From contig CAVUMR010000002.1 in the NCBI GenBank assembly GCA_963742715.1, forward strand, positions 186,001 to 250,000: a stretch of DNA of 64,000 nucleotides, in the 5' to 3' direction. The position numbers and the translations under genes are program-made. The stretch comes from CAVUMR01 sp963742715. GTDB lineage: Bacteria; Actinomycetota; Actinomycetes; Mycobacteriales; Micromonosporaceae. Within the stretch, counting starts at the first letter, position 1. Every line of letters starts with the position of its first letter. Below the pieces are notes generated by a model. The model did no database searches and was not told the DNA's origin. It worked only from the letters and a program-made list of their open reading frames with translations. Positions 54,991 to 63,915 of the stretch are shown here, one piece after another.

Positions 54991-56775
54991 ATGGGCAGCT
55001 TCGCGGTGTGGGCACCGAACGCGGGACGGGTACGGGTACGGGCGCTCGACGACGAGTACGAGTTGGCGCGCGCCGACGCCGGCTGGTGGACGGTCGAGGT
55101 ACCGGGCGCCGAGCACGGCACCGACTACGGGTACCTGCTGGACGACGCCGAGCAGCCCCGGCCCGACCCGCGCTCGCGCTGGCAGCCGGACGGCGTGCAC
55201 GGACTGAGCCGGATGTACGAGCACGACCGGTACTCCTGGCACGACCAGCACTGGACCGGTCGGCAACTGCCCGGCAGCGTCATCTACGAGCTGCACATCG
55301 GCACGTTCACCCCGGCCGGCACGTTCGACAGCGCGATCGAGCGACTCGATCACCTGGTTGAGCTGGGCGTGGACCTGGTCGAGGTACTGCCGGTCCACGC
55401 CTTCAACGGCGAACACAACTGGGGGTACGACGGGGTCTGCTGGTACGCCGTGCACGAACCGTACGGCGGGCCGGACGGGTTCAAGCGGTTCGTGGACGCC
55501 TGTCACGGTCGCGGGCTCGGTGTCGTGGTGGACGCGGTCTACAACCACTTCGGCCCGTCCGGGGCGTACCAGCCGGAGTTCGGCCCGTACCTGACCAGTG
55601 GCCGCAGCACCTGGGGTGACCTGCTGAACCTGGACGGGCCGGGTTCGGACGAGGTGCGCCGGTACATCGTCGACGGCGCGCTGTCCTGGCTGCGCGACTA
55701 CCACGTGGACGGGCTGCGGCTCGACGCCGTACACGCGCTGCTCGACCGCCGGGCGGTACACCTGCTGGAGGAGCTGGCCCGGGAGGTGGACGCGCTGTCC
55801 ACGCACGTCGGCCGGCCGCTGACGCTGATCGCCGAGTCGGACCTGAACGATCCGCGGCTGGTCACGCCGTGGCAGGCCGGCGGGTACGGCCTGCACGCCC
55901 AGTGGGACGACGACGTGCACCACGCGCTGCACGTACTGCTGACCGGCGAGCGGCAGGGCTACTACGCCGACTTCGCCGCGCCGGACGCGCTGGGGCAGGT
56001 ACTGACCGGCGCGTTCCTGCACGCCGACACGTCATCGAGCTTCCGGCAGCGGCGGCACGGCCGGCCGGTGGACCGGCGGAACGTACCGGGGCACCGGTTC
56101 GTGGTGTGCCTGCAGAACCACGACCAGATCGGCAACCGGGCGCAAGGCGACCGGCTGCCCGCGAGCGTGTCGCCCGGGCGCCTGAAGGTGGGTGCGGCGT
56201 TGCTGCTCACCTCGCCGTACACCCCGATGCTCTTCATGGGTGAGGAGTGGGCGGCCGGTACCCCCTGGCAGTTCTTCACCAGCCATCCGGAGCCGGAGCT
56301 GGCGGCCGCGGTCGGCGCCGGCCGGCGGGAGGAGTTCGCCGAGCACGACTGGCCGGACGTCGAGGTGCCCGATCCGCAGGATCCGGCCACGTTCAGCCGG
56401 TCCAAGCTGGACTGGGCGGAGCTGGAGAAGCCGGCGCACGCCGGAATGCTGGACTTCTACCGCCGGCTGATCGCGCTGCGCAAGGAGCTGCCCGAGCTGT
56501 CCGACCCACGGCTCGACCTGGTGTCGGTCGAGGTGCTTCCCGCGGACGGCTCGGCGGGCGGCGACTCAGCCGCAGCGGGCCGGGAACCGGAGTATGTGCT
56601 GGTCCGGCGCGGGCGCTACCTGCTGGTGGCGAACCTCGCCGTGGAGCGGCGCGCGGTGCCGCTGCCCGGGACGCCGGTCGGGGTCACGTTGTGCAGCGAG
56701 CCCGGCTTCGTGTTCTCCGAGGGCACCATCGAGTTGGAGCCGGAGACGGTAGCCATCGTGGAGCTCGCCGGCTGA
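54991..56775 (+). CDS. treZ: Malto-oligosyltrehalose trehalohydrolase
   Basis: A 594-residue GH13 enzyme that releases trehalose from the TreY product. Seen: N-terminal FAVWAPNAGRVRVRA, then YELHIGTFTPAGTF, VEVLPVHAFNGEHNWGYDGV, VVDAVYNHFGPSGAY, nucleophile HVDGLRLDAVHAL, acid LIAESDLNDPRL and QNHDQIGNRA. ATG 54991 follows GGCAGGG; GTG 54976 is in frame but weaker. It completes the glgX-treY-treZ path from glycogen to trehalose. A disordered AGGDSAAAGRE stretch lies near the end. Confidence 0.96.
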   Translation: MGSFAVWAPNAGRVRVRALDDEYELARADAGWWTVEVPGAEHGTDYGYLLDDAEQPRPDPRSRWQPDGVHGLSRMYEHDRYSWHDQHWTGRQLPGSVIYELHIGTFTPAGTFDSAIERLDHLVELGVDLVEVLPVHAFNGEHNWGYDGVCWYAVHEPYGGPDGFKRFVDACHGRGLGVVVDAVYNHFGPSGAYQPEFGPYLTSGRSTWGDLLNLDGPGSDEVRRYIVDGALSWLRDYHVDGLRLDAVHALLDRRAVHLLEELAREVDALSTHVGRPLTLIAESDLNDPRLVTPWQAGGYGLHAQWDDDVHHALHVLLTGERQGYYADFAAPDALGQVLTGAFLHADTSSSFRQRRHGRPVDRRNVPGHRFVVCLQNHDQIGNRAQGDRLPASVSPGRLKVGAALLLTSPYTPMLFMGEEWAAGTPWQFFTSHPEPELAAAVGAGRREEFAEHDWPDVEVPDPQDPATFSRSKLDWAELEKPAHAGMLDFYRRLIALRKELPELSDPRLDLVSVEVLPADGSAGGDSAAAGREPEYVLVRRGRYLLVANLAVERRAVPLPGTPVGVTLCSEPGFVFSEGTIELEPETVAIVELAG

Positions 56776-56879
56776 CGGGCCGGCGGCAGCCCCTGCCACC
56801 CGAGCGGGGCGCAATGGTCGGCCCGATCGGGGGCGCAATGGTCAGGCCGATCGGGGCGCAATGGTCAGGAGACACGCCA

Positions 56880-56909
56880 GTGGGCCGGCCCGCGAGCGGA
56901 CCGGCCCAC
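56880..56909. terminator. Hairpin between treZ and the LPVTG gene
   Basis: GTGGGCCGG (56880-56888) pairs with CCGGCCCAC (56901-56909), with more pairing inside. It sits between convergent stop codons and could serve both. There is no T-run. Confidence 0.5.
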
Positions 56910-56923
56910 CTCCTTGCTGATGG

Positions 56924-57406
56924 TCAGCCGCGCATCGAGCGGGTCCGGCGGCGCTGCCGGGTCACCACGACGATCGCGGCACCGGCGACCAGCAGCAGCA
57001 ATGCGGTGGCCACCGTCGCGGTCACCGGTGCTCCGGTCACCGGCAGGGCCGGGCCGCCGGTCCCGCCCTGACCCGGGCCCGGGGTCTCGCCGGTGGCGCC
57101 GCCACCGGACGAGGTGGCCGACGGTGACTCACTCGGCGATGGCGACTCAGTCGGCGTCGGCGAGTAGGTGGGGTACCCGCCCCCGCCGCCGCCGTTGCTG
57201 TATTCGGGCAGCGGCTGGCAGGCGACGCCGACCTGCGCCGGGTCGTTGTTGACGCAATTGATCGGTCCGGGCAACGCCTGCCCGATGGCTGGTCCGGGGG
57301 CTGCGTCGGCGGCATCCCCGGGGTCGGCGTGGCCGGCGGCGGCGCCGAGCGCCATGCAGCCGATCGCGAACAACGCGACGAGCGCGCCACGGGTGGTGCG
57401 TGTCAT
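56924..57406 (-). CDS. LPxTG-type cell wall-anchored protein
   Basis: A 160-residue surface protein. A signal peptide (ALVALFAIGCMALGAAAGHA) is followed by about 50 residues with two cysteines (NCVNND, VACQPL), a serine/threonine/proline and glycine-rich stalk, and a sorting signal: LPVTG, a hydrophobic stretch and the basic tail RQRRRTRS. A sortase should join it to the cell wall. GAGGGGA about 9 bases before ATG 57406 sets the start. The short ectodomain has no recognised fold; a chaplin-like role is not supported. Confidence 0.88.
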   Translation of the reverse strand: MTRTTRGALVALFAIGCMALGAAAGHADPGDAADAAPGPAIGQALPGPINCVNNDPAQVGVACQPLPEYSNGGGGGGYPTYSPTPTESPSPSESPSATSSGGGATGETPGPGQGGTGGPALPVTGAPVTATVATALLLLVAGAAIVVVTRQRRRTRSMRG

Positions 57407-57786
57407 CGAGAAGATTCCCCTCAGTGAACGTGCGGGAGCCACCGGGGGTTGAGGGATGCCCGGCGACGTGCGGTTGAGGGGTCGCAGGCACCGATGACCG
57501 GTACGGCCAGCGGCGCGTTGTCACATAGTAAACGATCAAGTGCCCTAAGTAGTGGCGGCTGGTCGGTCGGCGTGCCGCCCGCCGCGGAAATCCACCAGGC
57601 GAAGACGGGTGCTGGCCACGTTCCGGCCGGGCCGCCCGATTCCTACCGTCAGGTGTACGGCATACGGCGCGCCGCGCCACACCGGTCCGTACGTCCGCCA
57701 CCGGCGGCCGCGACGGAATCCGGTACCACGCCGGGACCAGAGTCCCGCCACGGCACCGTGACGGGCTCCGGCGACAAGGAGGCCTG
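57407..57786. other. Divergent promoter region
   Basis: About 380 bases between divergent genes. An A+T-richer patch near 57520-57550 (ttgtcacatagtaaacgatc) is a possible promoter for the LPVTG gene. Nothing else is recognised. Confidence 0.4.
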
Positions 57787-58548
57787 ATGATCGAGGCGCA
57801 CGGTTTGACCAGACGGTACGACCGGATCGTCGCCGTGGACGGGCTGAGTTTCCAGGTACGGCCTGGAGTCGTCACCGGCTTCCTCGGCCCGAACGGGTCG
57901 GGCAAGTCCACCACGATGCGCCTGATCCTCGGGCTGGAGCGGCCGGACGGCGGAGACGTCCGGATCGGCGGCCGGCGGTACCGCGACCTGTCGTGGCCGC
58001 TGCGGGAGGTCGGCGCCCTGCTCGAAGCGAAGGCGTTCCACCCGGGCCGGAGCGGTCGGGCGCACCTTGCCGCGCTCGCGGCCAGCAACGCGATAGGCCG
58101 CAAGCGCGTGGACGAGGTGCTCGGCATCGTCGGTCTTACCGAGGTGGCCGGCCGGCGGGCCGGAAAGTACTCCCTCGGCATGGCGCAGCGGCTCGGCATC
58201 GCCGCCGCGCTGCTCGGGGATCCCGCCGTGCTGCTGCTGGACGAGCCGGTCAACGGGCTCGATCCGGAGGGCATCCGCTGGCTGCGCACGTTGCTGCGGA
58301 ACCTGGCCGCGGAGGGGCGGACCGTGTTCGTGTCCAGCCACCTCATCGGCGAGATGGCGCTGACCGCCGACGATCTGGTGGTGATCGGCCGGGGCCGGCT
58401 GCTCGCGCAGACGCCGGTCGCCGCGCTGGCGGCCGGATCGTCCTCGCTGGAGGAGGCGTTCCTGCACCTCACCGCTGGCTCCGCCGAGTTCACCGGTGCC
58501 GCGGAACTCGCGACCACCACCCACCATCGCCGGATGAGGACGCCATGA
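57787..58548 (+). CDS. ABC exporter ATP-binding protein
   Basis: A 253-residue ATPase: Walker A GPNGSGKST, signature YSLGMAQRLG, Walker B VLLLDEPVNGLD and switch VSSH. It starts MIEAHGLTRRYDR after an AGGAGG site ending at 57783. The stop overlaps the permease ATG (ATGA). It is paralogous to the ATPase at 27202 but lacks most of that protein's C-terminal extension. Permease and two-component genes follow in the same direction. Confidence 0.94.
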   Translation: MIEAHGLTRRYDRIVAVDGLSFQVRPGVVTGFLGPNGSGKSTTMRLILGLERPDGGDVRIGGRRYRDLSWPLREVGALLEAKAFHPGRSGRAHLAALAASNAIGRKRVDEVLGIVGLTEVAGRRAGKYSLGMAQRLGIAAALLGDPAVLLLDEPVNGLDPEGIRWLRTLLRNLAAEGRTVFVSSHLIGEMALTADDLVVIGRGRLLAQTPVAALAAGSSSLEEAFLHLTAGSAEFTGAAELATTTHHRRMRTP

Positions 58549-59363
58549 CTGTCACTGCGACGACCAGCACCATGACCGGGCACTACCGGTTCCGCGACGT
58601 GGTCCGGATGGAGTGGATCAAGCTCCGCAGCCTGCGGTCGACCGCCTGGGTACTGCTCATCACCGTGCTGGGCGCGGTCGCCATCGCCGTCCTGGCCGAC
58701 GGCGCGGTCAAATGGTCCGGGATGGGGCCCGACCAGCGCGCCCACTTCGACCCGACCAACAACGCGCTGGCCGGCATCATCCCCGGCATCCTCGCCATCG
58801 GCGTGCTCGGCGTGCTGACCATGAGCAGCGAGTACTCCTCCGGCATGGTCCGGGCCACGCTGGCCGCGGTACCCAACCGGTCGATGGTGCTGGCCGCGAA
58901 GGCCGTCGTGTTCGGCGGCGCGGCGTTGGTCGTGGGCGAGGTCGCCACCTTCGCGGCGTTCCTGGCCGGCCAGGCGGCGCTGCCCAGTCCCGCGCCGCCG
59001 GACACCCTCGGCCAGCCGGGGGTACTGCGGGCAGTCGTCCTGTCCGGCGCCTTCCTCGCCCTCAACGGACTGGTCGGGCTGGGCGTGGCCACGGCGGTAC
59101 GGCACACCGCGGGCGCGGTCGCGACCTTCGTGTGCGGCCTGTTCGTACTCCCGATGGTCGTCACGATGATCGGCCAGGAAGCCGTGATCAACTCGTTCGG
59201 GCGGTACGTCCCGATCTTCATCGCGGCCAACTCGTTGAGCGCGGTCAAACCGATGGCGGGAGCGGACTTCCTCGGGCCGTGGATCGGGTTCGGGGTGGTG
59301 TGCCTGTACGCGGCGGCAGCGCTCGCGGTAGGTGGCGTCCTGCTCGCCCGCCGCGACGCCTGA
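58545..59363 (+). CDS. ABC-2 type exporter permease
   Basis: A 272-residue membrane protein with six hydrophobic segments. The opening VVRMEWIKLRSLRSTAWVLL and the MSSEYSSGMVRATLA loop are typical of ABC-2 permeases linked to antibiotic export. The ATG overlaps the ATPase stop. The partner kinase gene begins 18 bases after its stop. The substrate is unknown. Confidence 0.92.
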   Translation: MTVTATTSTMTGHYRFRDVVRMEWIKLRSLRSTAWVLLITVLGAVAIAVLADGAVKWSGMGPDQRAHFDPTNNALAGIIPGILAIGVLGVLTMSSEYSSGMVRATLAAVPNRSMVLAAKAVVFGGAALVVGEVATFAAFLAGQAALPSPAPPDTLGQPGVLRAVVLSGAFLALNGLVGLGVATAVRHTAGAVATFVCGLFVLPMVVTMIGQEAVINSFGRYVPIFIAANSLSAVKPMAGADFLGPWIGFGVVCLYAAAALAVGGVLLARRDA

Positions 59364-59380
59364 CCGGCGAGACTACCTAC

Positions 59381-60679
59381 ATGGCCAGCTCCGGCGGGGC
59401 GCTCACTCGGACCGTACTGTCCGGGCTGGTGTCCCGCCGTACCCGGCGCGGGTTCCTGTTCTGCCTGATCGCGGTACCGCTGGGGCTGCTCCCGATGGTG
59501 CCCCCGCTCGGCGTGCTGACCCTCGGTGCCGCCGTCGCGCGGCTGCTGCCGCCCGCGGCCCCAGTGGCCGCGGGCGGGGTCCTGCTCGCGCTGGTCGCGT
59601 TCGTCCTGCTCGCGCCACGGCTGGTCCGGTGGCTCGGCGCGGTACACCGGAGCCTGGCCGGGAGCCTGCTCGACGAACCGGTGCCCGCGCCGGCGGGCGG
59701 CGGCTGGCGCGCTCTGGGGTACCTGCTGGTCAAGCTGCCGCTCGCGTGGCTCGAGGGGTACGCGGCCTTCGTCGCGGTAGCCGGGCTGGCCGACGTGACC
59801 TACCCGTTCTGGTGGGGGCTGTTCCGCAACCACCCGTCCGGTACGCACCTCAGCCCGGTACCGGCGCTCACCCCGTTCCCCGGCCGGGTGCTGCACATCG
59901 GCACGTTCGGCGGCACGTTCGGGGCGTTCGCGCTCGGTGTCGCGATGCTGCTCGCCGCTCCGTGGCTCATCCACGCGGTGACCGCCGTGGACGGCCGGTT
60001 GATCCGTACCCTGCTCGGCCCGGGCGGGCTGGCCGAGCGGGTACATGACCTGGAAACCACCCGCGCGATCGCGGTCGAGGACTCCGCGGCGCTGCTGCGC
60101 CGGATCGAGCGCAACCTTCACGACGGCGCGCAGGTACGGCTGGCCACGCTCGCCATGAACCTGGGCCGGGCCAGGGAGAAGCTCGGCGACACCGCGGACG
60201 CGCCGGACCTTCCGCAGGCCCGGGAGCTGGTCGAGTCCGCGCATCGCGGCGCCAAGGAGGCGCTGGCCGAACTGCGCGTGCTGGCCAGGGGCATCCACCC
60301 GCCGGTACTGGACAACGGGCTGCCGGACGCGCTCGCCACGCTCGCGGCCGGCAGTGCCATCCCGGTACGGCTGGAAGTGGACCTGCCGACCCGTCCCACT
60401 CCGGCGATCGAGACGATCGCCTACTTCTGCGCGGCCGAACTGCTGGCCAACGCCGCCAAGCACAGCCAGGCGACCGCGGTCACCGTCACGCTGGTCGAGC
60501 AGCGCGGACGGCTGCGGCTGGAGGTGACCGACAACGGTCGCGGTGCCGCCGATCCGGCCCGCGGGAGCGGACTGGCCGGGCTCCTCCAGCGGGTACGCAC
60601 CGTGGACGGCCGGATCGACGTCGACAGTCCGCCGGGCGGTCCGACCCGCGTCACCGCCGATCTTCCGCTGCGTACGTGA
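59381..60679 (+). CDS. NarL-type sensor histidine kinase
   Basis: A 432-residue kinase with four membrane segments in two pairs (about 25-48, 55-75, 115-140 and 180-205), a HisKA_3 motif ERNLHDGAQVRLATLAMNLG with the phospho-histidine near residue 246, and an ATPase domain with ELLANAAKHSQAT and VTDNGRGAAD. The sensor part is short and membrane-embedded, which suggests sensing in or at the membrane. It pairs with the regulator 14 bases downstream and lies in operon with an ABC exporter. Confidence 0.92.
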   Translation: MASSGGALTRTVLSGLVSRRTRRGFLFCLIAVPLGLLPMVPPLGVLTLGAAVARLLPPAAPVAAGGVLLALVAFVLLAPRLVRWLGAVHRSLAGSLLDEPVPAPAGGGWRALGYLLVKLPLAWLEGYAAFVAVAGLADVTYPFWWGLFRNHPSGTHLSPVPALTPFPGRVLHIGTFGGTFGAFALGVAMLLAAPWLIHAVTAVDGRLIRTLLGPGGLAERVHDLETTRAIAVEDSAALLRRIERNLHDGAQVRLATLAMNLGRAREKLGDTADAPDLPQARELVESAHRGAKEALAELRVLARGIHPPVLDNGLPDALATLAAGSAIPVRLEVDLPTRPTPAIETIAYFCAAELLANAAKHSQATAVTVTLVEQRGRLRLEVTDNGRGAADPARGSGLAGLLQRVRTVDGRIDVDSPPGGPTRVTADLPLRT

Positions 60680-60692
60680 GAGCATCGGGCCG

Positions 60693-61334
60693 ATGCGCGT
60701 TGTGATCGCCGAGGACGCCGTGCTGCTGCGGGAGGGCCTCACCGCACTGCTGCACGACCGCGGCCACGAGGTGTGCGGCGCGGTCGGCGACGCCGACGCC
60801 CTACGCGCCGCGGTCACCGAACACCAGCCCGATGTCGCGGTCGTCGACATCCGGATGCCGCCGACCTTCACCGACGAGGGGCTGGTGGCCGCGCTGGACC
60901 TGCGCCGCGACCACCCGGACACCGGGGTACTCGTGCTGTCCCAGTACATCGAGACCCGGTACGTCGCCCAGGTGCTGGAGACCAACGCGGCCGGCGTGGG
61001 GTACCTGCTCAAGGACCGGGTGGCGGACGTGGCCGACTTCGTCGACGCGTTGACCCGGGTTGCGTCCGGCGGTACCGCGCTCGACCCCGAAGTGGTCAGT
61101 CAACTGTTGCGATCGGACCGCCACGCCGATGGCGTCGCTTCGCTCACGCCGCGGGAGCGTGAGGTGCTGTCGCTGATGGCCGAGGGCCGGTCCAACGCGG
61201 GTATCGGTACCGCGCTCACCATCACCGACAGCGTGGTGGAGAAGCACGTCGCCAGCATCTTCGGCAAGCTCGGGCTGCCGCCCGCCCAGGGCGACAACCG
61301 CCGGGTGCTCGCCGTCCTGCGTTACCTGCGATAA
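60693..61334 (+). CDS. NarL/LuxR-family response regulator
   Basis: A 213-residue regulator: receiver domain with AEDAVLLREGLTALL, phospho-acceptor in VVDIRMPPTFTDEG near residue 54 and LLKDRV lysine; then a LuxR helix-turn-helix (LTPREREVLSLMAEGRSNAGIG, split across residues 149-170). The ATG at 60693 follows a GAGAGCATCGG stretch. It likely controls the ABC genes of this operon. Its last 13 bases overlap the convergent esterase gene. Confidence 0.93.
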   Translation: MRVVIAEDAVLLREGLTALLHDRGHEVCGAVGDADALRAAVTEHQPDVAVVDIRMPPTFTDEGLVAALDLRRDHPDTGVLVLSQYIETRYVAQVLETNAAGVGYLLKDRVADVADFVDALTRVASGGTALDPEVVSQLLRSDRHADGVASLTPREREVLSLMAEGRSNAGIGTALTITDSVVEKHVASIFGKLGLPPAQGDNRRVLAVLRYLR

Positions 61335-62530
61335 CGGGCGCCCGATCGCACCCAGCCGGCGAACGACCCGATGCCGTTGATCACGTTGTCCCCGCGCAGC
61401 GAGTGGAACGTGTCGAAGCCGTGCTGCGCGCCGGGCAGCTCGGCGTACACCACCGGGTTGTCCGAGACCCGCCGCAGCGCGGCCACGAAGGCGCGCGCCA
61501 CCTCCACCGCCACCACGGTGTCCCGGTCCCCGTGTACGACGAAGAAGGGTGGCGCGTCGGCCCGGACGTGCGACAGCGGTACGTCCGGCGGTCCGCCCGG
61601 ATCGGGGCCGGGTACCGGGTCAGGGGGCGGGTTGGAGCTACTGGGCCGGCGCCATCCGTACCAGCCGTACAGGCACACAGCGGCGGTGACCGAGGTGTCG
61701 GCATCGGCGAAACCTGGCTGGTACGCCGGGTCATTGGCGGTGAGCGCGGCCAGCGCGGCGAGCTGTCCGCCGGCCGAGGAGCCGGCGAGGAACAGGGTCG
61801 TCGGGTCCGCGCCGTACTCCTCGCCGTGGACCCGCAGCCAGGCGATGAGCTTCTTCACGTCGACGAGGTGGTCGGGGAACGTGGCGGCCGGGAGCAGCCG
61901 GTAGTTCGCGCTGACACAGACCCAGCCCCGGCTCGCCAGGGAGTAGAGCAGCGGCATCGCCTGCTGGTTCTTCCGCCCCCGGCGCAGCCGTCCCCCGTGC
62001 AGGTGCACGAACGTGGGGCAGCCGGTGGGGCGCGACCGCGGGCGGTACACGTCGAGCAGGTTGCGCACCCCCGCGTCACCGTACGAGAGGTCGGCGATCC
62101 GCTCGACATCACGGCGGCGGGCCCGGGCCGGGAGGAACAGGACCCGGGCGAACGAGGTACCGGGCCGCGGTGGAGAGGCTGTCCGCGCGTCCACGGTCGC
62201 CTGCCAGCCGGTACCGAGACCCTCGTCCAGCGCCCGATCCAGCGCCCGGCCGGCCGTGGTCTGCCGCCAGCCGACGATCGCGAGTCCCGCCGCGGTCAGC
62301 ACGCTCAGGCCGAGGGACAGCCAGCCGACCAGCGAGTCGACATCTCCCTGCCCGACGGCCAGCGCGGTCGCCGCGACCAGCCAGTACAGCCCGACCGCCG
62401 GTACCTCGTTGAGCATGAAGCCGGCGTAGAAGCTCACGGTCGCGGCCACCGGTGACCGTCGACGCGGCGCCACCGCGCACCCGGTACCGAGGGCCAGGAT
62501 GGTCGCGGACACGAGGTAGCCGTACGGCAC
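61322..62530 (-). CDS. Alpha/beta hydrolase of the HSL/esterase family with membrane N-terminus
   Basis: A 402-residue protein. Three hydrophobic segments fill residues 1-90. The hydrolase part has the oxyanion motif HLHGGRLRRG (HGGx variant), nucleophile FLAGSSAGGQLAAL, acid VHGDRDTVV and His in GAQHGFDTF. The usual HGGGF glycine is replaced by R-L, which is a change at the oxyanion hole. It probably cleaves esters at the membrane. GTG 62530 is the first start; no ribosome site is obvious. A proline-rich NPPPDPVPGPDPGG loop lies near residue 300. Confidence 0.88.
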   Translation of the reverse strand: MPYGYLVSATILALGTGCAVAPRRRSPVAATVSFYAGFMLNEVPAVGLYWLVAATALAVGQGDVDSLVGWLSLGLSVLTAAGLAIVGWRQTTAGRALDRALDEGLGTGWQATVDARTASPPRPGTSFARVLFLPARARRRDVERIADLSYGDAGVRNLLDVYRPRSRPTGCPTFVHLHGGRLRRGRKNQQAMPLLYSLASRGWVCVSANYRLLPAATFPDHLVDVKKLIAWLRVHGEEYGADPTTLFLAGSSAGGQLAALAALTANDPAYQPGFADADTSVTAAVCLYGWYGWRRPSSSNPPPDPVPGPDPGGPPDVPLSHVRADAPPFFVVHGDRDTVVAVEVARAFVAALRRVSDNPVVYAELPGAQHGFDTFHSLRGDNVINGIGSFAGWVRSGARYRR

Positions 62531-62583
62531 GGCTGGACGCTAGCAGCCACCGTCGCGGCACCGGCCGCAACCGGTGCTGCCGG

Positions 62584-63915
62584 TCAGTCGGCCGGTGGGA
62601 GCTTTCCCGGATTGAGCAGGCCGTGCGGGTCGTACCGCCGGGCCGCCGACCGGATCGACTCCAGCGCCGGGCCGCCGAGCAGCCAGGTGTGCGGATCGAG
62701 CACGAACACCCCCATCGCGCGCAGCCGGTCGATGCCGGCGTAGAGCCGGTCGGCACCGCGGAACTCGGACAGCAGCAGGCCGGCGAAGCCGTGCTCACCG
62801 GCCGGATGTTCCGGGCTGGGCGGGCGCTCCCGGAAGCCGTCCAGGTGCAGCGTTCCGGCCGGCAGTACCGCCCGCACCGCGGCCGGATCGTCCACCAGCG
62901 GTGCGCCGCCGACCTGCAGGTGACACAGCTCGGGTCGAGCCTTTCGCGCCCGCAGCGTGACGTGGTTGAACGCGAGCGTGCTGAGATAGCCGGCGCCGTC
63001 CGGGCGTACCGCGAGAACGTCAGCGCCATCGACCGCTTCCCGGGCGGCCGGCAGGCTCGACGCGGCCACGATCGCGCGCACGCTGTACCGGCCGGCCGCC
63101 AGCGCCGGGTCGGCCGGGAACAGAGCCACCACGGCCGGATCGTCGATCGACACGAGCCGGGGGAGGGGGTCGAGTCGCATCAGCGCCTGACCGGCCCGTA
63201 CCGCGGTCGCGTGGTCGTCGGCCGCGGCCAGCAGCGCCACCCAGTCCCGGGCCGGCGCCAGCCGTACCGTCGCACCGGCGATCACGCCGGTCACGCCGTA
63301 CGCGTGCAGGAATGGCGCACACGCCGCCCCGGTGACGGTCTCGACGGCCGGCGTGGAAGCGGCCGGGATGACGTCGAGTGAGGTGACGAAGCCGTCCCAC
63401 AGCCAGCCGTGCTGGATCGAGCCGATGCCGCCGGCTCCGCCGGCCAGGAACCCGCCGATCGTGCTGCCGACCGTGGTGGGCATCATCGCGAGCTCCTGGC
63501 CGGTACGCCGAGCCGCTGCCTCGATCGCCACGAAGGTGGCGCCGGCCTCCACGCGGGCGAGCCCGGCGGAGATCGCGAGCACCCGGTCCAACCGGCTGAG
63601 GTCGATCACCAGCCCGCCGGCCAGCGGCACCGCCTGGCCGTAGTTGCCGGTGCCCTGCCCGCGCGGCGTGACCGGCACCCGGTGCCGCACCGCGAGCCGC
63701 ACGGCGGCCACCAGCTCGTCCACTGTGGACGGATAGCAGACCAGGTCGGCCGGGTGGTCCGGCAGCCGGCCGGGCAGGATCGGCGACAGGTGGGAGAAGT
63801 CGGCGGACGCGGCCCGGCGGGCGGCCGGCTCGGTGCTCACCACGGCACCGAGCGCGGCCAACTCCGCCGCCAGCGCGGCAACGGCCGCCGGAGGAGGGCG
63901 GTGCGCAGCCGTCAC
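62584..63915 (-). CDS. FAD-linked oxidase (glycolate oxidase/VAO family)
   Basis: A 443-residue flavoprotein. The FAD-binding PCMH domain has VCYPSTVDELVAAVRLAVRH, TPRGQGTGNYGQAVPLAGGLVIDL and MMPTTVGSTIGGFLAGGAGGIGS; the C-terminal part ends YDPHGLLNPGKLPP, the usual closing motif. It probably oxidises a hydroxy acid or similar substrate. The GTG start overlaps the stop of the gene upstream (GTGA), so the two are co-translated. The substrate cannot be told. Confidence 0.9.
   Translation of the reverse strand: MTAAHRPPPAAVAALAAELAALGAVVSTEPAARRAASADFSHLSPILPGRLPDHPADLVCYPSTVDELVAAVRLAVRHRVPVTPRGQGTGNYGQAVPLAGGLVIDLSRLDRVLAISAGLARVEAGATFVAIEAAARRTGQELAMMPTTVGSTIGGFLAGGAGGIGSIQHGWLWDGFVTSLDVIPAASTPAVETVTGAACAPFLHAYGVTGVIAGATVRLAPARDWVALLAAADDHATAVRAGQALMRLDPLPRLVSIDDPAVVALFPADPALAAGRYSVRAIVAASSLPAAREAVDGADVLAVRPDGAGYLSTLAFNHVTLRARKARPELCHLQVGGAPLVDDPAAVRAVLPAGTLHLDGFRERPPSPEHPAGEHGFAGLLLSEFRGADRLYAGIDRLRAMGVFVLDPHTWLLGGPALESIRSAARRYDPHGLLNPGKLPPAD

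Noticed and set aside
53116..56022. A 968-codon open frame on the minus strand across treY and treZ
   Set aside because: It spans two well-supported genes and their gap on the other strand and has no recognisable domain.
56879..57406. Chaplin-like hydrophobic protein
   Set aside because: The mature region is too polar and lacks the chaplin NxxxxPVxxPVNxC pattern; the LPVTG signal is clear instead.
58583..61012. An 809-codon minus-strand frame over the ABC permease and kinase
   Set aside because: Antisense shadow with no domain.
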